Origin: Sphingobacterium deserti
GTDB lineage: Bacteria; Bacteroidota; Bacteroidia; Sphingobacteriales; Sphingobacteriaceae
Direction: 5' to 3'
Length of the DNA stretch: 64,000 nt
NCBI RefSeq assembly: GCF_000757725.1
Contig: NZ_JJMU01000002.1
Location: 124,001-188,000 of the forward strand
Position numbers and translations under genes: made by a program. Positions 10,141 to 19,171 of the stretch are shown piece after piece. The notes under the pieces are model-generated. The model worked only from the letters and a program-made list of their open reading frames with translations, was not told the origin of the DNA and searched no databases. Positions within the stretch are counted from its first letter, which is position 1. Each line of letters opens with the position of its first letter.

Positions 10141-10168
10141 TTCTCTAGCGTATTAGAAACTTCTACGT

Positions 10169-11800
10169 TTATTGGTAACCTGGGTTTTGTACAAATTGAT
10201 CTTTATTGGATATAGCGTCCAATTGCTCCTGTGGAATCGGCCGCAACAGGTGAAAATCCTTTACAATAGGTGCTACGTCTGGATTGTATCGGCTAATGCG
10301 GCTCAATAGGGTGTTGGTACGCTTAAGATCAAACCAGCGAATCTGTTCGCCAGCAAACTCCCGCGCACGTTCATCTAGGATAAAATCCAGTGTCATCTGC
10401 GCTGGCGTCACCTGCATCTCCGCAGCACGGCCTGTTTTTGCCGCGCGTGTGCGCACGATATTGACGAAGTAGGCTGCCGAATCAACATTCCCTAGCTTTA
10501 GTTGTGCTTCTGCGGCATTGAGATAAACCTCCGCTAATCTAATCACAAAAACATCACGCGAGCTCTGCGCTTCGTCAGCCGAATTTCGCGTATTGTCTAA
10601 ATATTTAGTCAAGGTGGGGTAGCGTAATTGATCCCGCACGGTGCCATTCGCGTTGTAGATATAATTTCTATCATAGACCTTGTAGGGTCTGCCCTGTGCC
10701 GGCACGGTACGGCGTGTGGCAAACACGGCAGTATCTCCAGCCACAAGCGATCCACTTGGATTGTTCACGTAGAACACTTCTTTAAACGATCCTTCATAAC
10801 GGCTATCCGCATCGCTGTAAAGGTCTAGCAGAAAACGCGTCGGCATATAGCGATTAAATGGCCGACCATTAACCAAATCGCGCCGCATACCCGTTTCCGT
10901 ATCATACTTCATAATATACAGCAAATGCCCGCTATTGCTCCCGCGGTTATGCCCGAGTGGGTTTAAAATAGGATCGCTCTTATCGTTTAGAGCGAAATCG
11001 GATGAATAATTCACAGCGTAGACCACTTCTGTATTCTTTTGGTTGGCCATAGACCACAAGCTCGCATAGTTGCTCACTAATGCAAAGCCGAAGCTTCCAT
11101 TAATGACAGAGGTTGCATAATTACTTGCTGCCCGATCATTGCCACGAGCGAGGTAAACGCGCGACAAAAATGCACGGGCGGCTGGTGCTGTCACCCGACC
11201 GTAGTTCGCCGTGGTATTTGGTAGATTCGCTACCGCGTATAGCAGATCTTCTTCAATCAAGCTGTAAAAATTTTCTACGGGCGTTTTGATTGCTTCTGTA
11301 ATGATACCCGATGTTTCTTCTGTACTGAGGTGAACAGCACCCCAAGTTTCTACGATATGCCAGTTGTAAAAGGCACGCAGAAAGCGAAGCTCCGCCAGTC
11401 GCATGTTCTTCATGTCCTCTTCAAAACCGGCATCGTCAATACGGCCAATACCAGCATTACAGACGTTGACGGCTGCGTAAAGCGCTTTCCATTCCGCCAA
11501 TATAGCCGGGTTATTACCTTGTAGATTTACATAGCGTGTTAATGCCGGATGTGCATCTCCGGCACCACTCATCCAGAGGTCGGTACCCATTTCAGCCATA
11601 CTAAAGCCTTCCTCCTTGCCATACCACCACCGTTGATACGAGTAGGCCGCATTCACCAAGGTTTCAAATCCCTCTGGTGTATTGTAAACCGTTTCTGAAG
11701 TAATTCCGCTAGGGTTATATTCATCCAGCAAACTGGAACAACTACCACATGTAAAAACTGCAATAGCGCTGCAAAATAAGTTTATGATCGTTTTTTTCAT
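10169..11800 (-). CDS. SusD/RagB family nutrient-binding outer membrane lipoprotein
   Basis: A 543-residue lipoprotein (lipobox CGSC, about residue 21) with the SusD-like N-terminal TPR-type region, YNTPEGFETLVNAAY near residue 40 and LAELRFLRAFYNWHIVE near 130. The C-terminal SusD/RagB part contains IRLAEVYLNAAEAQLKLG and RAREFAGEQIRWFDLKR. SusD-type proteins cap the SusC barrel at the cell surface and deliver oligosaccharides to it. The gene is 12 bp downstream of susC on the same strand, the usual order, and the lid/barrel pair should therefore be co-expressed. The ligand is unknown, but neighbouring GH95 and GH105 enzymes suggest a fucosylated or galactosylated uronate-containing oligosaccharide. 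Confidence 0.95.
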   Translation of the reverse strand: MKKTIINLFCSAIAVFTCGSCSSLLDEYNPSGITSETVYNTPEGFETLVNAAYSYQRWWYGKEEGFSMAEMGTDLWMSGAGDAHPALTRYVNLQGNNPAILAEWKALYAAVNVCNAGIGRIDDAGFEEDMKNMRLAELRFLRAFYNWHIVETWGAVHLSTEETSGIITEAIKTPVENFYSLIEEDLLYAVANLPNTTANYGRVTAPAARAFLSRVYLARGNDRAASNYATSVINGSFGFALVSNYASLWSMANQKNTEVVYAVNYSSDFALNDKSDPILNPLGHNRGSNSGHLLYIMKYDTETGMRRDLVNGRPFNRYMPTRFLLDLYSDADSRYEGSFKEVFYVNNPSGSLVAGDTAVFATRRTVPAQGRPYKVYDRNYIYNANGTVRDQLRYPTLTKYLDNTRNSADEAQSSRDVFVIRLAEVYLNAAEAQLKLGNVDSAAYFVNIVRTRAAKTGRAAEMQVTPAQMTLDFILDERAREFAGEQIRWFDLKRTNTLLSRISRYNPDVAPIVKDFHLLRPIPQEQLDAISNKDQFVQNPGYQ

Positions 11801-11812
11801 TGTTTCCGTTAA

Positions 11813-14785
11813 TTAAAATCCAACATTTACCCCAAATACAAAAAGCTTGGTCATCGGAAAATTTTCCGACCCACCACGTTCCGGATCGTACTCCTTTAGC
11901 ATACTAGACCGCGTCCAGGTGAACGGATTCCGTGCTGTACCATAGATCCGCAGCGAGCGTAGGTACTTTGATTTCAAATTGTCTCCCTGGAATGTGTACC
12001 CCAAGGATATATTTCTGATCCGCGCAAAACTACCATCGACATAGCCTAATGAGCTTGAGAATAGCATGCTACCTAACGACATTCCTGAATTTGGTCGCGG
12101 GTAGTCATTGCTCGGATTTTCCGGCGTCCAATAATCTATGGTGGCCGTGCTTTGTCCTAAGCCTTGCGGATCATACCGCCTTAAAAAGTCAGGACGCAAC
12201 ATTTGCCCCCAACGCACAAATACATAGACATTTAAGTCAAATCCCTTGTAGGTAAAGTTATTGTCCCAGCCTGCCAACCAGTTTGGACGCGGATTACCGA
12301 TGACTCGCCTATCGTTTGTCGCATCGATCTGCCCGTCGCCGTTTATGTCGCGCACCCGAATATCGCCTGGCTTCTGTCCGAAACGGGCTGCTTCCTCTTC
12401 CTGACCTAGTTGCCAAATGCCTAGTTTCTCATAATCATAGAATACCTGTGTAGGTTCGCCAATAAACCAACCATTACCGATGTCATCATCTGCCGTTACC
12501 AACTCTACGATTTCCTCCCGATTGCTAGTAAAGGAAATTGCCGAGTTCCAGCCAAAGGCTGTATTTTTCAATACCTGCGCGTTCAACGCCACCTCTACAC
12601 CCCGGTTACGTGTCTTACCCACATTCTGAATTACGGATGTCACACCAGTGGTCGGCGGCAATCCACGATTAAGCAGCAGGTCCGTCGTACGCGAATCATA
12701 CACATCTATCGATCCATTCAACCGGTTGCCTAAAAAGCCAAAGTCAAGCGCCAAGTTGGAAGTAGCGGTAATCTCCCAGCCTAAAAAGGGGTTTCCGATT
12801 TGTGGAGAAAACGTGTAACCCGTTGCAGGTACATCGTCGTAAGCGAAAGCGACACGCGTCAGGCTGTTTTGCGTATCATAGGGATTCACAGCCGAGTTTC
12901 CAGCCTTACCATAAGTAGCCCGTAGCTTAAGCTCGGAGAATACCTGCTGGTTTTTCATAAAATCCTCATCTACAATACGCCAAGCAGCAGCTATAGATGG
13001 GAAGAATGCCCACTGATGGCCTTTCGCTAAAATAGAGGAGCCATCCCAACGGCCTGTGGCGGTTAAAAGGTACTTTCCTTTGAAACTATAGTTTAATCGA
13101 CCGGCAAAGGACAGCAAGTTGTTCATGACGTAGTTTGTGTTTGTCGCCAAGTTTCGGCGCGCGTTGCCTAGCGCGTAAAAAAGCTGACCGTCTAACAGCA
13201 GGTCTTGCCCTGATGCATTGATGTTGTCCGAGCGATTGAGCAAAAAGCTATTAACGCCAGATAGCGTGAAATTATGATCGCCTAGCTCCTTTTGGTAAGT
13301 CAATACATTCTCCCAGTTGATCAGATAGCTGTTATCCGCGTCGTAGGTCGCCTGCGAAAAGCCGCCGTTCCGATCTATGGTGTATGATCCGGCGTAAACG
13401 CCATCCCTGGAATTGCTCAGCGTGATGCCTATGTTGGATCTTGCCGTGAAGCCTTTTAAACCGGTCAATTCCAAGTATGCATTGGTTAATACACGCGTTC
13501 TGTTGGTTTGTGCAGCGTAGGCATTGGGTTCTAGATCAGCCAAAGGCGAAATAGCAGATCCATTAAGCGGATACAAGATCAGGTTTCCCGCATCATCACG
13601 CAAACGTCCTAGCGGATTGATCTTATTGGCCTGATTGAGCGGATCCCTGCGTTGTTCGATCTCATAACGCGTTACATTAGCTTGCATACCCGCTTTAAAG
13701 TAGCTTCCTAGTTTTTGGTCTATATTCAGGCGTGCACCGAAACGATCTGTTGCATCGCGTTCGAAAATTCCAGTTTCTTTTAAATAGTCCCCACTGAAAT
13801 ATACCGTTGTATTTTCGTTCCCACCGCTCACGCTAACTTGATAGTTCTGCTGGGTACCGTTCTTTGTAAGCAAATCGAAATAATCAATGTACTCGTTGTT
13901 GCGAATCGCCGCAAGTTCTGCATCATTAAAGACAATATTATCGTCAGCCTCTGAGTTCCACCTGCCCGTTGCACGGTAGGCTTCACGACGCAAACTGACC
14001 CATTGGTTGAGATCCATTACTGAAGGATAGCGATCCACCTGGTTTAGACCAGCATAGGCATTAAAATCAATGCGCGCTTTGCCTGTAGCACCACGCTTGG
14101 TCGTGATAATGATAACACCATTGGCACCGCGTGAACCATAAATAGCGGTAGAAGATGCATCTTTCAGAATCTCCATTGATTGTATATCATTCGGGTTAAT
14201 ATCCTGAATATTGCTATACTGCACACCGTCCACTATAAATAAGGGCCCGTTTTGTGCCGTGATGGAACGATTTCCGCGCACCGCAATGTTCACACCTGCA
14301 GAAGCTGATCCATTGCTTCGCGTAATATCAACACCGGGTACCTTTCCCTGTACAGATTCAATAATATTGGCCGAGGGCACCTTAGCGATTTCGTCGCCTT
14401 TTACAGATACCACAGAACCAGTGAGGTCGCGTTTTTTCACTGTTCCATAACCCACGACCACCACTTGGTCTAGTTCAGATTGCGCTGCACGCATAAGGAT
14501 CGTTACAACTTGTCCTTGTTGAAAGGCGACCTCCTCATCGCCATAACCAACGAGCGACGCTCGAATGCGTCCGGTTTGCTCGCTCACGCGTAAAGAAAAC
14601 TCCCCTACTTGGTTGGTCGATGTGGATGTTGCTGCGCCCCCCCTCAGCAGTGAGACGGTAACACTGGCTAAGGGTTTTCTCCCGTCTGCATCAAGCACCA
14701 CACCGTTAACAGTGCTGCCCGTTTGTCCCCGGCTTTGCAAAAAAATGGTCAGTGCGAGAATCGTCAAAATGATCTTATGTCTCAT
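11813..14785 (-). CDS. SusC/RagA family TonB-dependent outer membrane transporter
   Basis: A 990-residue receptor. Order: signal peptide (about 1-20), carboxypeptidase regulatory-like beta domain (about 25-105, VNGVVLDADGRKPLASVTV), TonB box-like LDQVVVVGYGTVKKRDLTGSV, and a plug with DASSTAIYGSRGANGVIIIT, which is the SusC hallmark. The 22-strand barrel ends in an aromatic-terminated strand (FVFGVNVGF). No extra N-terminal signalling (STN) domain is visible, which fits control by the HTCS rather than an anti-sigma pathway. It is first in the operon susC-susD-GH105 and transports the oligosaccharide across the outer membrane using TonB energy. Substrate unknown. Confidence 0.96.
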   Translation of the reverse strand: MRHKIILTILALTIFLQSRGQTGSTVNGVVLDADGRKPLASVTVSLLRGGAATSTSTNQVGEFSLRVSEQTGRIRASLVGYGDEEVAFQQGQVVTILMRAAQSELDQVVVVGYGTVKKRDLTGSVVSVKGDEIAKVPSANIIESVQGKVPGVDITRSNGSASAGVNIAVRGNRSITAQNGPLFIVDGVQYSNIQDINPNDIQSMEILKDASSTAIYGSRGANGVIIITTKRGATGKARIDFNAYAGLNQVDRYPSVMDLNQWVSLRREAYRATGRWNSEADDNIVFNDAELAAIRNNEYIDYFDLLTKNGTQQNYQVSVSGGNENTTVYFSGDYLKETGIFERDATDRFGARLNIDQKLGSYFKAGMQANVTRYEIEQRRDPLNQANKINPLGRLRDDAGNLILYPLNGSAISPLADLEPNAYAAQTNRTRVLTNAYLELTGLKGFTARSNIGITLSNSRDGVYAGSYTIDRNGGFSQATYDADNSYLINWENVLTYQKELGDHNFTLSGVNSFLLNRSDNINASGQDLLLDGQLFYALGNARRNLATNTNYVMNNLLSFAGRLNYSFKGKYLLTATGRWDGSSILAKGHQWAFFPSIAAAWRIVDEDFMKNQQVFSELKLRATYGKAGNSAVNPYDTQNSLTRVAFAYDDVPATGYTFSPQIGNPFLGWEITATSNLALDFGFLGNRLNGSIDVYDSRTTDLLLNRGLPPTTGVTSVIQNVGKTRNRGVEVALNAQVLKNTAFGWNSAISFTSNREEIVELVTADDDIGNGWFIGEPTQVFYDYEKLGIWQLGQEEEAARFGQKPGDIRVRDINGDGQIDATNDRRVIGNPRPNWLAGWDNNFTYKGFDLNVYVFVRWGQMLRPDFLRRYDPQGLGQSTATIDYWTPENPSNDYPRPNSGMSLGSMLFSSSLGYVDGSFARIRNISLGYTFQGDNLKSKYLRSLRIYGTARNPFTWTRSSMLKEYDPERGGSENFPMTKLFVFGVNVGF

Positions 14786-15514
14786 AGATTTATTGTGTTT
14801 ACAATGGTTGTTTATTATGTGTTGGTTTATACGCTCGTCCTTACACGCTGCTATGTCTCCATAACAGGGCGTCTAAAATTACAATTGGTGCCTTTCCTAG
14901 CTTTTCATCTATTGTTTAGGCCATTTAGCTTTAGCAAAAATATTGTTACACGGCAGTCAGTAGGTTCAAAAATTGACATTATAGGTTCAAAATTTCATCT
15001 AAATACCGCTTGAAGGCGTTTTTTAAGCAGTTATGTGTCAAGTACTGGTTTATTTTATCTTCTTTATGGTTTTGCGATTACGCAGACGCTGGGAGCCATG
15101 CTAACTATTTATTTGCACCACAAAGATGGGATTGTACTGTCGGACTACGGAGCATGAAATTGCTAAAACTCCTTCAAATAGGATATTTTTTGCTATGCAA
15201 ATTTTGATGTACTACCGCGCTTGTGAGCGAGCAGGCGAGTACGTTGGTAGAACAATTATAAACGAACAATCGCAAATTGCCTATAAACTTCTAATCAATA
15301 CATACTACACTTTCTTCGCTTTGCTTAGTGTTCGGTTTTAAACCGAGGTAATAAAAAATGGAATATTATTTCTTACCAATTATGAAACGATAAGGCATAA
15401 ACATTCGGCATTACAAAGCCAAAAAAGGCGTCCTAAGTTCATAAAATCAGTGGGGCTTGTATCCAAATTTAATTTAATTTTCATTTGTTTCTAATATGCT
15501 GTAATTTTGTATAA
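14786..15514. other. Intergenic region upstream of susC
   Basis: This 729-bp gap divides the PUL from the toxin-antitoxin-like pair. Apart from the repeats at 14961-14992 I see only short open frames without start context or recognisable protein. It is AT-rich and likely carries the susC leader and the promoter for the gene at 15515. Confidence 0.5.
14935..14992 (-). promoter_or_regulatory. Putative susC promoter with paired activator repeats
   Basis: On the minus strand a -7-like element TATTTTTG (complement of 14935-14942) lies about 150 bp upstream of susC. Immediately upstream are two copies of TAGGTTCAAAA (14961-14971 and 14982-14992), spaced 21 bp, that is, two helical turns. The first copy covers the -33 position. 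The geometry fits direct-repeat binding by the AraC domain of the local HTCS. Function is inferred. Confidence 0.4.
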
Positions 15515-15799
15515 ATGAGCACAATAAAGGATATATCCGAGATCTTTCCTAAACATTTATTTTGGGATGTCAATCCGAAGAATTTAGATATTCAGGATGA
15601 CAAGGATTTTATTATCCCGAGGGCGCTAATTGCTACAACTGCGGAAACATTTGCTGAGGATATCCAACCCTTGGAACAGCTTTATAGCAAAACGCAAATT
15701 GTTAAAGAATTGCAAAAAACAAAAGAACGTATTAGTAATGAGGTATGTAAACTTGTTGCTCGTCGATACCATGTTCGGCAATTTTTGCGTTACCAGTAA
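15515..15799 (+). CDS. DUF6922-like protein, putative antitoxin partner
   Basis: A 94-residue protein with the pattern FPKHLFWDVNPKNLD followed by DFIIPRALIATTAE, which matches the small DUF6922-type proteins that regularly sit before nucleotidyltransferase toxins in Bacteroidota. The C-terminal half (about 55-94) is a charged helical region. Its TAA overlaps the ATG of the next gene by one base (TAATG at 15797-15801), so translation is coupled. The pair resembles AbiEi/AbiEii type IV systems in layout, with this gene in the antitoxin position. Family recognition is from memory of the motif; the antitoxin role is inferred. Confidence 0.65.
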   Translation: MSTIKDISEIFPKHLFWDVNPKNLDIQDDKDFIIPRALIATTAETFAEDIQPLEQLYSKTQIVKELQKTKERISNEVCKLVARRYHVRQFLRYQ

Positions 15800-16571
15800 T
15801 GTCTGCTATTTCTCCAGGTCTAATAAATACTATTCGTGAATTACAATCTTTTGAAAGTTTTAAGGGGTCTGCTTTAGGTGGAGGTACTAACTTAGCTATT
15901 CGATATAACCATAGGATATCTACCGACATTGATTTCTTTTTCCCACATATTATCGGAAAAGCAGGTTATGAAAGAATCAAAGACGAGGTTGAGAATTTTT
16001 ATGGCGCACGTGTATTTGGATCCCAATTTCCATGCGATATAGATGACCAGTATATCTTTCTTCGTTTTTTTATTATATGCGATGGAGAAACGATTAAGGT
16101 AGAAGTTCTTCAAAATATGAAAATGCTCGATAGCCTCGAAGATATAGATGGTATCAAACTCGTTTCTGAACTGGATATTGCATTATTTAAGATGATGTCA
16201 GCCGCAAACCGTGCCACTCAAAAAGATATTTATGATCTTGACCTCCTATCTGAAAAATTCTCATTGATACACCTTTTAAGCAGCTCGAGAGAAAACGCTT
16301 TTTATTTTCAGCAGAGCAACATCGTGCCATTTTTGATCTCGATGGAGAAACCAGTCCATTAGATCAACCTCTAACTTTATTGAGGTTTGACGAGGGTGGT
16401 GTAAAAGGTAGTAAATCAATTCCTCACCATTCACAAAACAGAGTTGACATTATAAAAGATCAAAGAAGTTGGCCTGTTGCTCGATCAAGCTGGCGAAAAA
16501 AGGTTCGAGCTCTTTTCGCTCAATTAGATACAACATTCCCGGATCCCTCTTCTTCGAATGTGGAAGAGTAG
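15799..16571 (+). pseudogene. AbiEii/AbiGii-type nucleotidyltransferase toxin, frameshifted
   Basis: The first frame (15799-16362) gives the nucleotidyltransferase core ALGGGTNLAIRYNHRISTDID, with the GG and the paired Asp-x-Asp metal site, then LDIALFKMMSAANRATQKDIYDL, which is typical of AbiEii proteins. Homology-like sequence then leaves this frame: from the CCTTTT run at about 16271-16276 the -1 frame reads on as FKQLERKRFLFSAEQHRAI and continues to a stop at 16571, through DLDGETSPLDQPLTLLRFD. One missing base therefore splits a gene of about 257 codons. No good slippery heptamer is present, so mutation (or a sequencing error) is likelier than programmed frameshifting. The N-terminal catalytic part remains intact. 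Confidence 0.75.
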
Positions 16572-16657
16572 ATCTCTATCAAATCATCCATTATCAAGAG
16601 AGGACGTACTAGCCGTATAATCTGTTATAGTTACCTTAGCCCCCAAAGAGCTCATTT

Positions 16658-17066
16658 CAGCCCATCCCACGCCATGCTTATCCCTGAACCTCCATCGGAT
16701 CGAACCCTGGCTCTTGCGTCGGTTCGAATCTAAGTAAACCATAAACAACAAAAGCAGCTAAAAAAGCTTCTTTTGTTTGGCGGAGCGTTCAGGATTGGTT
16801 CAGCCCCGCAAACCCCATCCTTATCCCTGAACCTCCAGTGGATCGAACCCCGGCCCTTGCTTCGGTTCGAATCCAAGTAGACCATAAACAACAAAAGCAG
16901 CTAAAAAAGCTGCTTCTTTTTGGCGGAGCGTTCAGGATTGGTTCAGCCCCGCAAACCCCATCCTTATCCCTGAACCTCCAGTGGATCGAACCCCGGCCCT
17001 TGCTTCGGTTCGAATCCAAGTAGACCATAAACAACAAAAGCAGCTAAAAAAGCTGCTTTTGTTTGG
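16658..17066. repeat. Three tandem 143-bp repeats abutting tRNA-Ser
   Basis: Units begin at 16658, 16801 and 16944 with an exact 143-bp period; the last is cut short where it enters the 3' end of tRNA-Ser. Units 2 and 3 are nearly identical, unit 1 is diverged. Each contains a hairpin (AGCAGCTAAAAAAGCTGCT core), a GGCGGAG motif equal to the tRNA-Ser 3' flank, and T-arm-like GGTTCGAATCC and its opposite-strand counterpart. No protein is expected here. Confidence 0.8.
17031..17063 (-). terminator. tRNA-Ser terminator hairpin
   Basis: ACAAAAGCAGC pairs with GCTGCTTTTGT around an A-rich loop, four bases beyond the tRNA-Ser 3' end on the minus strand, which has a T-rich tail. Copies occur in the upstream repeat units at about 16889-16920 and, degenerate, at 16747-16778. 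Confidence 0.7.
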
Positions 17067-17151
17067 CGGAGAGTGAGGGATTCGAACCCCCGGACCTGTG
17101 ACAGTCAACAGTTTTCAAGACTGCCGCATTCGACCACTCTGCCAACTCTCC
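17067..17151 (-). tRNA. tRNA-Ser (anticodon TGA)
   Basis: The minus strand folds into a class II tRNA: acceptor GGAGAGT/ACTCTCC with discriminator G, a D arm with AGAGTGGTCGAAT, anticodon loop CTTGAAA with TGA, a long variable arm and T arm GGGGGTTCGAATCCCTC. CCA is not encoded. The long variable arm and anticodon define serine. It lies 425 bp from tRNA-Arg on the opposite strand. Confidence 0.95.
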
Positions 17152-17155
17152 GCGA

Positions 17156-17185
17156 CAAAAGTACGAATTTTATCAATCTTGCAAA
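17156..17185 (-). promoter_or_regulatory. tRNA-Ser promoter
   Basis: Minus strand TTTG (17182-17185), an 18-bp spacer, and TACTTTTG (17156-17163), four bases before the tRNA 5' end. This is a full match to the Bacteroidota primary sigma consensus TTTG / TAnnTTTG. Confidence 0.75.
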
Positions 17186-17575
17186 ATTTTATTTCAAAAT
17201 TGTACCGGATAATGCGGTGTCATTCCGTAAACACTCTGATTGTTAACTCAATATAAACAGTATATTTTGACGGGTATTTAGATATGAGGGTTATTATTAC
17301 CACAGATTCTGCATAACAGAGATTAGAATGCGATTTGAAGTTCAAGTTTGAACGATTTACAATACTTATTTTGACGTTCGATGTTCCCGAAACAATCAGT
17401 TTTGTTAATAACATAGTTATCAAAAGTTAGATCGCCTTTCGTCTCCAAATCCTCCCAATAAACGTTTAAAATATGTGTTTGGCATGCAATACGTTACTTC
17501 GATTTTACAAAAAAAGTAACACTTTAATTTTGCAAAACAACAGTTATTACATACTTTTGTTCCACTGAAAAGGAT
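17164..17575. other. Spacer between tRNA-Ser and tRNA-Arg
   Basis: About 410 bp between the divergent tRNA genes. It contains the two tRNA promoters at its ends; the AT-rich middle has only short open frames with no recognisable product, and I see nothing else in it. Confidence 0.5.
17529..17559 (+). promoter_or_regulatory. tRNA-Arg promoter
   Basis: TTTG (17529-17532), a 19-bp spacer and TACTTTTG (17552-17559), 16 bp before the tRNA 5' end. The -7 octamer is identical to those of tRNA-Ser and tRNA-His in this window. Confidence 0.75.
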
Positions 17576-17649
17576 GCGCCAATAGCTCAGCAGGATAGAG
17601 CAACGGTTTTCTAAACCGTCGGTCAGGGGTTCGAATCCCTTTTGGCGTA
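17576..17649 (+). tRNA. tRNA-Arg (anticodon TCT)
   Basis: Cloverleaf with acceptor GCGCCAA/TTGGCGT (G1-U72 at the end), D arm TAGCTCAGCAGGATAGAGCA, anticodon stem ACGGT/ACCGT with loop TTTCTAA giving TCT, and T arm AGGGGTTCGAATCCCTT. CCA is not encoded. It is followed at once by a terminator. Confidence 0.95.
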
Positions 17650-17652
17650 CTT

Positions 17653-17688
17653 AAAATCCCCTTTATTGAACGATAAAGGGGATTTTTA
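17653..17688 (+). terminator. tRNA-Arg terminator
   Basis: AAATCCCCTTTA and TAAAGGGGATTT form a perfect stem around TTGAACGA, followed by a T run, four bases after the tRNA. Confidence 0.9.
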
Positions 17689-17842
17689 TGTTTGGTAAGC
17701 TGGTGGCGTCTACAAATTGAAATAACATTTTCCCTCACCTTCGCGGCCGATTTCACGCATAGATCATACAGGACTAACGTAAACTGACTCCGAAAGCCAA
17801 AAGTTTGGATTAAGTTTATGCAAATCGCCGTTTCGTCAAAAC

Positions 17843-17936
17843 GGCATATAACAAAAATAGAGGCCTTTTGGACCTCTATTTTTTGGGTAAGTAATGGGGC
17901 TCGAACCCACGACCCCTAGAACCACAATCTAGTGCT
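17843..17936. repeat. attL: direct repeat containing the displaced 3' half of tRNA-His
   Basis: These 94 bp match 31948-32041 with three substitutions (17849, 17883, 17884). The segment holds the tRNA-His terminator hairpin (AATAGAGGCC/GGACCTCTATT) and the tRNA 3' half from the anticodon loop through C73. The match stops right after the anticodon region, where the sequence diverges from the intact tRNA. This is the left end of the integrated element. Confidence 0.9.
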
Positions 17937-17999
17937 TAAAACACAATAAGAGCTAATAATCAGAACATTACACCCTCTAAATTGTTCGTGAGACAGAAA

Positions 18000-19130
18000 A
18001 TGCGACAAATGCATACTTACGAGATCTCCATATCATTCACAGATTTAACCAAAAGAAGCTTCATATCTATCACTATCAACGGCACTCGCTACAGAGAATA
18101 CAACGGTAACCGTATCAACGTTAATATTAAACCCAACAAAGCAAAAACCGTTAAGGAGCGGTCAACGCTTCTTAAAAATTTAGAGTACGAATTCAGAAAA
18201 CGTCTTGAGGACGGCAGCTATCAACGCCTGATTTCAACACCACAAGATCAGCTGGAAAATACAGAGACTTTAATGTTAAAAGCACTTAATCAAAAGCTAT
18301 CGAACAAATTGAATCCACATTACGCAAAGGCACTGGAGAGAAATTGCCATCAGTTCTTAAACTTCTTAACAGCAAAAGAAATTCAGTCTGACATCAATCA
18401 TTTAAATGTTAACAGAATACAATCTTACCTAGATGCTTACAAAACAAGCCACAACAACTATATGGCGAAGAGACGCGAGTTAGGATCATTGCTTGGTTAT
18501 CTAAAGGGTAAAGGATACTTAAGAAACGACCTACTAAAGCAAACTGATCGTTTGAAGGTAAAGGCATCTCTACACAAGATATATTCTCAACACCAGTTAA
18601 AAAGCGTCCTAAAACATATAAAGGAACGAAACGAGAACCTATATCTTTGCTGCTTGCTTAGCTATGGTTGCTTGCTACGCCCACATATGGAAATCAGAAA
18701 CCTTACAGCGAGACACTTCAAAGCGGACTGTACTGAAATACACCTCTCAGGTGAAGAAAATAAAAGTGGGCGAGTCAGGGTTGTACTCATACCAAAATAT
18801 GTACGTAAGGCAATCTATCATCGCGTAAAGAATCTAGCGAAAAATGAAAATCTCTTTTCCAACCAAACGCAGCCATACAATGAATATTATTTTAAGACCG
18901 CATGGTCACGGTTATACAAAGAGATGCTTGCATTAGACATTCTTGAAGAAAAGCAGACAATCTACTCTTTTAGGCATACTGCAGCTGTCAACGTCTATAA
19001 GAAATCTAAAGATCTGCATCTCCTTAAACAACTACTCGGACATTCTGACATGATCGTGACCCTGAAATACCTTCGAGGTCTTGGAGTCACCAACGTCGAA
19101 GAACTCAAAAACGTGATGCCTGAGTTGTAA
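18000..19130 (+). CDS. Tyrosine recombinase/integrase of the tRNA-His element
   Basis: About 376 residues from the ATG at 18000; a TTG at 17982 would add six. It has an N-terminal Arm-binding beta region (about 5-70), a SAM-like core-binding domain (about 85-180) and a catalytic domain (about 195-370). Catalytic residues seen are Arg in CLLRPHMEIRNL, the second Arg in YSFRHTAA, His in LLGHSD, and the nucleophile Tyr in LKYLRGL. The usual HxxR histidine is replaced by tyrosine (YSFR), which some Bacteroidota integrases tolerate. It lies 64 bp inside attL and is followed by a good terminator. It should catalyse integration into the tRNA-His 3' half and, with an excisionase not identified here, excision. 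Confidence 0.92.
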   Translation: MRQMHTYEISISFTDLTKRSFISITINGTRYREYNGNRINVNIKPNKAKTVKERSTLLKNLEYEFRKRLEDGSYQRLISTPQDQLENTETLMLKALNQKLSNKLNPHYAKALERNCHQFLNFLTAKEIQSDINHLNVNRIQSYLDAYKTSHNNYMAKRRELGSLLGYLKGKGYLRNDLLKQTDRLKVKASLHKIYSQHQLKSVLKHIKERNENLYLCCLLSYGCLLRPHMEIRNLTARHFKADCTEIHLSGEENKSGRVRVVLIPKYVRKAIYHRVKNLAKNENLFSNQTQPYNEYYFKTAWSRLYKEMLALDILEEKQTIYSFRHTAAVNVYKKSKDLHLLKQLLGHSDMIVTLKYLRGLGVTNVEELKNVMPEL

Positions 19131-19138
19131 AACAAACT

Positions 19139-19171
19139 ACAGAGACAGTCTAATCAGGCTGTCTCTTTTTT
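19139..19171 (+). terminator. Terminator of the integrase gene
   Basis: AGAGACAGTC and GGCTGTCTCT form a stem over TAATCA, followed by TTTTTT, starting about 10 bp after the integrase stop. Confidence 0.85.

Noticed and set aside
15010..15341. Two overlapping small plus-strand frames upstream of the toxin-antitoxin-like pair
   Set aside because: No start context, no recognisable protein, atypical composition; treated as non-coding.
16271..16277. Programmed -1 frameshift in the AbiEii-like gene
   Set aside because: The site does not fit the X-XXY-YYZ slippery pattern and no stimulatory structure is obvious; mutation is simpler.
16789..17037. 82-codon minus-strand frame over the tandem repeats
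   Set aside because: It is a translation of the 143-bp repeats themselves (its sequence repeats internally) and overlaps terminator hairpins; no start context.
17220..17423. 67-codon minus-strand frame between the tRNA genes
   Set aside because: AT-rich, low-complexity translation without a promoter or partner; not supported.
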